Part shown: positions 51,146 to 64,000 of the stretch, one piece after another | Position numbering within the stretch: position 1 is the stretch's first letter | Layout of the letters: each line of letters opens with the position of its first letter | DNA from: Omphiscola glabra | Taxonomy: Eukaryota > Mollusca > Gastropoda > Lymnaeidae | Length of the DNA: 64,000 nt | Assembly (NCBI GenBank): GCA_964017045.1 | Contig: OZ024802.1 | Location: 12,660,435-12,724,434, forward strand | Reading direction: 5' to 3' | The notes under the pieces: model-generated | Told to the model about the DNA's origin: nothing | The model's input: the letters and a program-made list of their open reading frames with translations, nothing else | Databases searched by the model: none | Program-made: the position numbers and the translations under genes

Positions 51146-51530
51146 ACTACTTGGGTGCTGGATGGTCGAGTGATCTAAACTGAGTCAATCTCAAGCATGT
51201 GGTCTGGAGTTCAAGAACCACCAAAGACCAAGTCAAGAAAAAATATCAACCAGCACCCTGGGTGGATGGGATCTGTTAAACTTGGATTGCAACTCATTTA
51301 AGAGAAGGGAATTCTGAATAAAAGACCTGGAGATGGTGTCCTGAAGGTGGATTCATTGATACAATGAAAATTCCGACAACTACTGCGACAACTACTGTTC
51401 CCTTGGGTTATCTTGTTGAATGGAGAGAGGCGATTTGCTTTCTAGTGAACCTGCTTAACGAAAAAATCCAGGGACTTGAGATTTCGCCCTACACCTTTGT
51501 CATATTGTGACGGATGGATGCCAAACTCTA
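51146..51530 (+). mobile_element. tRNA-derived SINE, full-length-like copy
   Basis: The head TGGATGGTCGAGTGATCTAA acts as an A-box-like block, and GGAGTTCAAGAACC as a B-box-like block. The body has CACCCTGGGTGGATGGGATC and AATGAAAATTCCGACAACTA. The tail has GGAGAGAGGCGATTTGCTTT and GTGACGGATGGATGCC. Three other copies or parts occur in the window, so it is a true family of about 380 bp. Confidence 0.75.
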
Positions 51531-52404
51531 CTACTAATAATTAGCAATAATAGTAATAGTAATAAGCTAGCCCTACCAAATAGGCCTAAGAACTTTAAAA
51601 AGAAAAGTATTATGTGAGTCATAAAGTTGTGGGTCAGTCAAGTTCTGTGGAAAAAAGTTTGGGAACTCACACTAGGCCAAGGCCCCCCCTTTTTTTTTTC
51701 TCTCCCTTTTTTCTCTTTTTTTTCTCCAGCCTGACCCCTTTCCTACTCCCAGAATTTTTTAAAATTTATTTCTTAGCATAATAAAGAAAGAACATGTCAA
51801 TGTGTTCAGTCATACGCACAGGAAACTTATAACTGTCTGTTAGTAATATTAGTGCAATATGCTGATTCCTGCTGCCTGATGTTTTCCAGATAAATCATTT
51901 ATCAAATCTGGTAGCATATGGTGGTAGCACATGTGTGTTCATGAAAAGTTTGTGTAGCAATTTGAAAATGAATTGTTTTAGTTTGTAATTAATCATCCTG
52001 TGCCTGTACTTATCTCATGTATGCAGTCTTGATGAAAAAACTACTAGCTGCACACAATTTTCTATAACAGTTCAAATCACTTAAGACCAAATTTGAATGT
52101 GTCCTATTTATTTCAGTTGATGGTTGATAATAGACCTGATGTTTTATTTAACATGATTTTTTTCTTCTAAATACTTATAAACCTTGGATTGCAAGCATAA
52201 TTCATTCAAGAAATGTGTTCATAATCTATAACACTCATAATCAAAGTGAATTTCCTTGTAAGAAATTCTAATTACATAACTGAGGAGTGAGGGTATCTTG
52301 GAACAGTTTGCTGGTAATAAAGGGGCATCTACTAAGACAAATTTGTATTTAATTTTACAGGTCTGTGTATATTCTTAAGGATTTGAAGCTAGTTCAAAAT
52401 CGCA

Positions 52405-62129
<9,725 letters not shown>

Positions 62130-64000
62130 TAGCACCAGAGCAGACCAAACAGTAACAGCATTCATTCATCAGGAGATTTTAGGGGAGGGTTGGGGGGCAT
62201 ATAAATTGTGGACAATTTCAAAAAAGGGCCATTAGCACACGATGTCTGGTACCAATTGTCAAAAACGTTCACAAAAGAGTGGAGGAGATGTGCAAGTTTA
62301 CTGCCAGTTTTAAGTTTTGATTTTAACATTTGTTTCAACTTAATTATGCACGTTTCTTTTTTATTTTGTGATTGGCCTCTGTTTTAATTTTTTTTTTTAA
62401 ACTGAACTGAAGAAGTTTATGCTTTCAAGGCAAATGCCAGAAAGGCATCTCAAAAAAAAAAAAAGAGGACCATAATAATTTATTATTACATTCAAGATTT
62501 TCTCTTGGCTCAAATAAATAAGCTTATTTACACCCTTTTCTTACAATTTTATGTAATGGTTGTAAATGTCAGTGCATCTTTATTTTTAAAATTCCAATTT
62601 AGATATACAAGTTTGACTTGCAGTCTACTATTAAAAAAAATAAAATTTAACTTGACTACTTATTATCATAATTTCACCCTTTCCCACTTAACATTGCTCT
62701 TGATTGTGAATATCTTACGTATGTAGAGTGTAAAGTTGGGCACAAACGTCAGTGATTATTTAATTTTTTGTTTGTTTTGTTTCTATCTACATCTGTAAAA
62801 ATGTATAATAAATGGAGGGCTGGGTTCAAGCTTTGTGAAGGAAATAGTAGAAAAATGCATGTGGAAGCTGAAAAGATGAAAACGTTTGGGCTTAGAGCCT
62901 TCCTCAGCAGACATTTGTCCTGACTTTTGATTCAAGCTTCCACATACACTGTTCTACTATTTCCTGTTAAAATGGGTAGGATTAATTCCAAGTTTGGGAA
63001 TATTTGTGTATTTTAAATTTTCTTTTGCTTTAATCATGTGATAATTTGCTTTCCAAAATCATGTATTCAGATATTGTAGAGTTATAAAAAGTAGAGATTA
63101 TTAAAGTGCTGTGGGGTTTTTTCATTTGGTAAAGTTTTATTTAAAAAATATACCATGGTAGCAACAATGATAACGTCTTGACTTTATTTTCTAATTGCAA
63201 AAAACATTTTTAACCAGGGTATTAGAGACTTTGTGGCAATTCATCACTTTATCATAATTTTTTTTTTTCGTTTTGAATTCTTAATAGCAGAACATGTAGT
63301 TTCCATTGGCTTATGATATAGGTTTAAAATTTCATTGTAAACCTTTAAGACCTTTTGTCTTGTATTATGTTTTGTTCTATTCTAGAACTCAAATAGTTCT
63401 AAACATTTATTAACCACAATTTTTTTTGTTGAAATTTTTGTTTCACTACCAAAGATCTGTTCAATTAAATCCACAATTTTAATTCATAAGTTTTTAGTTG
63501 CAAATGAGCATCGCAGGAAAATTCTTATAATCTAAAAACAGTTTGACCTGGAAGTCATTTGTTCAATTTAGGCTAAATTTTAAGTTTAAAAATTAAAAAC
63601 TAAACCCATACAAATGCTAAATATTGATTAATTATTCTAGATAACATCTTCAAAAGTGTTTTCATTGTTTTGGACTAAAATAAGGAATCCATTGTCTAAT
63701 TTCTATGAAAATTACATTGAAATGTTTTTTCCAAAGATGGAGCTAACTTCTAGTCCTTAAGTTTCTGTGGCTGTGATTTTGCCATTATGTTTAAATTTAA
63801 ATTGACTTGATTGTGCAATAATTTAATATATTATTTTACTTATACCCATATATTATACCTGTTAACAAACACAAGCTGTTGGGGCAAAAAAAAGGAATAA
63901 AAGTTGTACAGCCTTTGGTTTTTTAGAAATAATATGCCAGATTGTGTTAAACTTTTCGTATGTAATGCTTATTCTTTTAATATTGCAGTACATAAATTAA
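62130..64000. other. RUNDC1 3' UTR and downstream DNA
   Basis: No further gene is seen. AATAAA hexamers at 62513-62518, 62807-62812 and near 63895 are candidate polyadenylation signals for RUNDC1; I cannot choose among them. The foldback element at 62838-62968 lies inside. Confidence 0.5.
62838..62968. mobile_element. Foldback element related to 38311-38594
   Basis: GGAAATAGTAGAA and ATGTGGAAGCT on the left pair with AGCTTCCACAT and TTCTACTATTTCC on the right. The middle GTTTGGGCTTAGAGCCTTCC resembles the GGCTTAGAGCTTTCATCA part of the intron 7 element. Confidence 0.65.

Larger units (their letters stand above)
48607..52360. other. Divergent intergenic region between NCAPD3 and RUNDC1
   Basis: About 3.75 kb between the start of NCAPD3 (minus) and the acceptor of the first coding exon of RUNDC1 (plus). 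Both promoters and at least one non-coding RUNDC1 exon should lie here. A CCAAT motif occurs at about 48640 near the NCAPD3 start; no TATA box is convincing. The region also holds a TC/TA/TG microsatellite (49335-49405), a 98 bp direct repeat and SINE copies. Confidence 0.5.

Overview
The window is animal nuclear DNA: AT-rich, with GT-AG introns, short exons and dense transposon debris. It is most likely from a gastropod mollusc, probably a freshwater pulmonate snail. That placement is inferred from mollusc-like gene architecture and three SPIN-type hAT elements, a family I recall being reported from the pond snail Lymnaea. No species is claimed. There are no bacterial operons or CRISPR arrays, and I recognised no viral genes.

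Four protein genes can be read. (1) 2327-4263, minus: the first two coding exons (602 codons) of a proline-rich, tyrosine-motif scaffold-like protein that I could not name; its 3' end was not found. (2) 7397-12501, plus: a complete five-exon ribosomal protein gene, RPL27A (148 aa). (3) 15033-48606, minus: a complete 45-coding-exon gene for condensin-2 subunit D3 (NCAPD3, 1594 aa), rebuilt with phase agreement at every junction and a total of 4785 nt. (4) 52405-62129, plus: RUNDC1, a RUN-domain coiled-coil protein, 14 coding exons and about 603 aa, with only the end of exon 9 uncertain. RPL27A and NCAPD3 converge; NCAPD3 and RUNDC1 diverge from a repeat-rich 3.8 kb gap. The genes do not form one pathway: they cover signalling scaffolding, translation, mitotic chromosome structure and a RUN-domain regulator.

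Most of the remainder is mobile DNA, much of it inside NCAPD3 introns: three SPIN-like hAT elements with target duplications, a decayed piggyBac transposon carrying an OC1-like hAT, a Tigger/pogo-like element with a CENP-B-type helix remnant, a LINE 3' end with a long TTA tail, tRNA-derived SINEs, foldback elements and several MITE families. Minisatellites lie at 1141-1612 (25 bp unit) and 35166-35560 (67 bp unit).

The observations most worth following are structural changes to NCAPD3. A 109 bp inverted repeat, made from a piece of the piggyBac transposase, flanks exons 32-33. A 101 bp tandem duplication copies the 3' splice site of exon 29. In RUNDC1, an array of splice-donor-like repeats lies just past exon 9 in an unusually long open frame.
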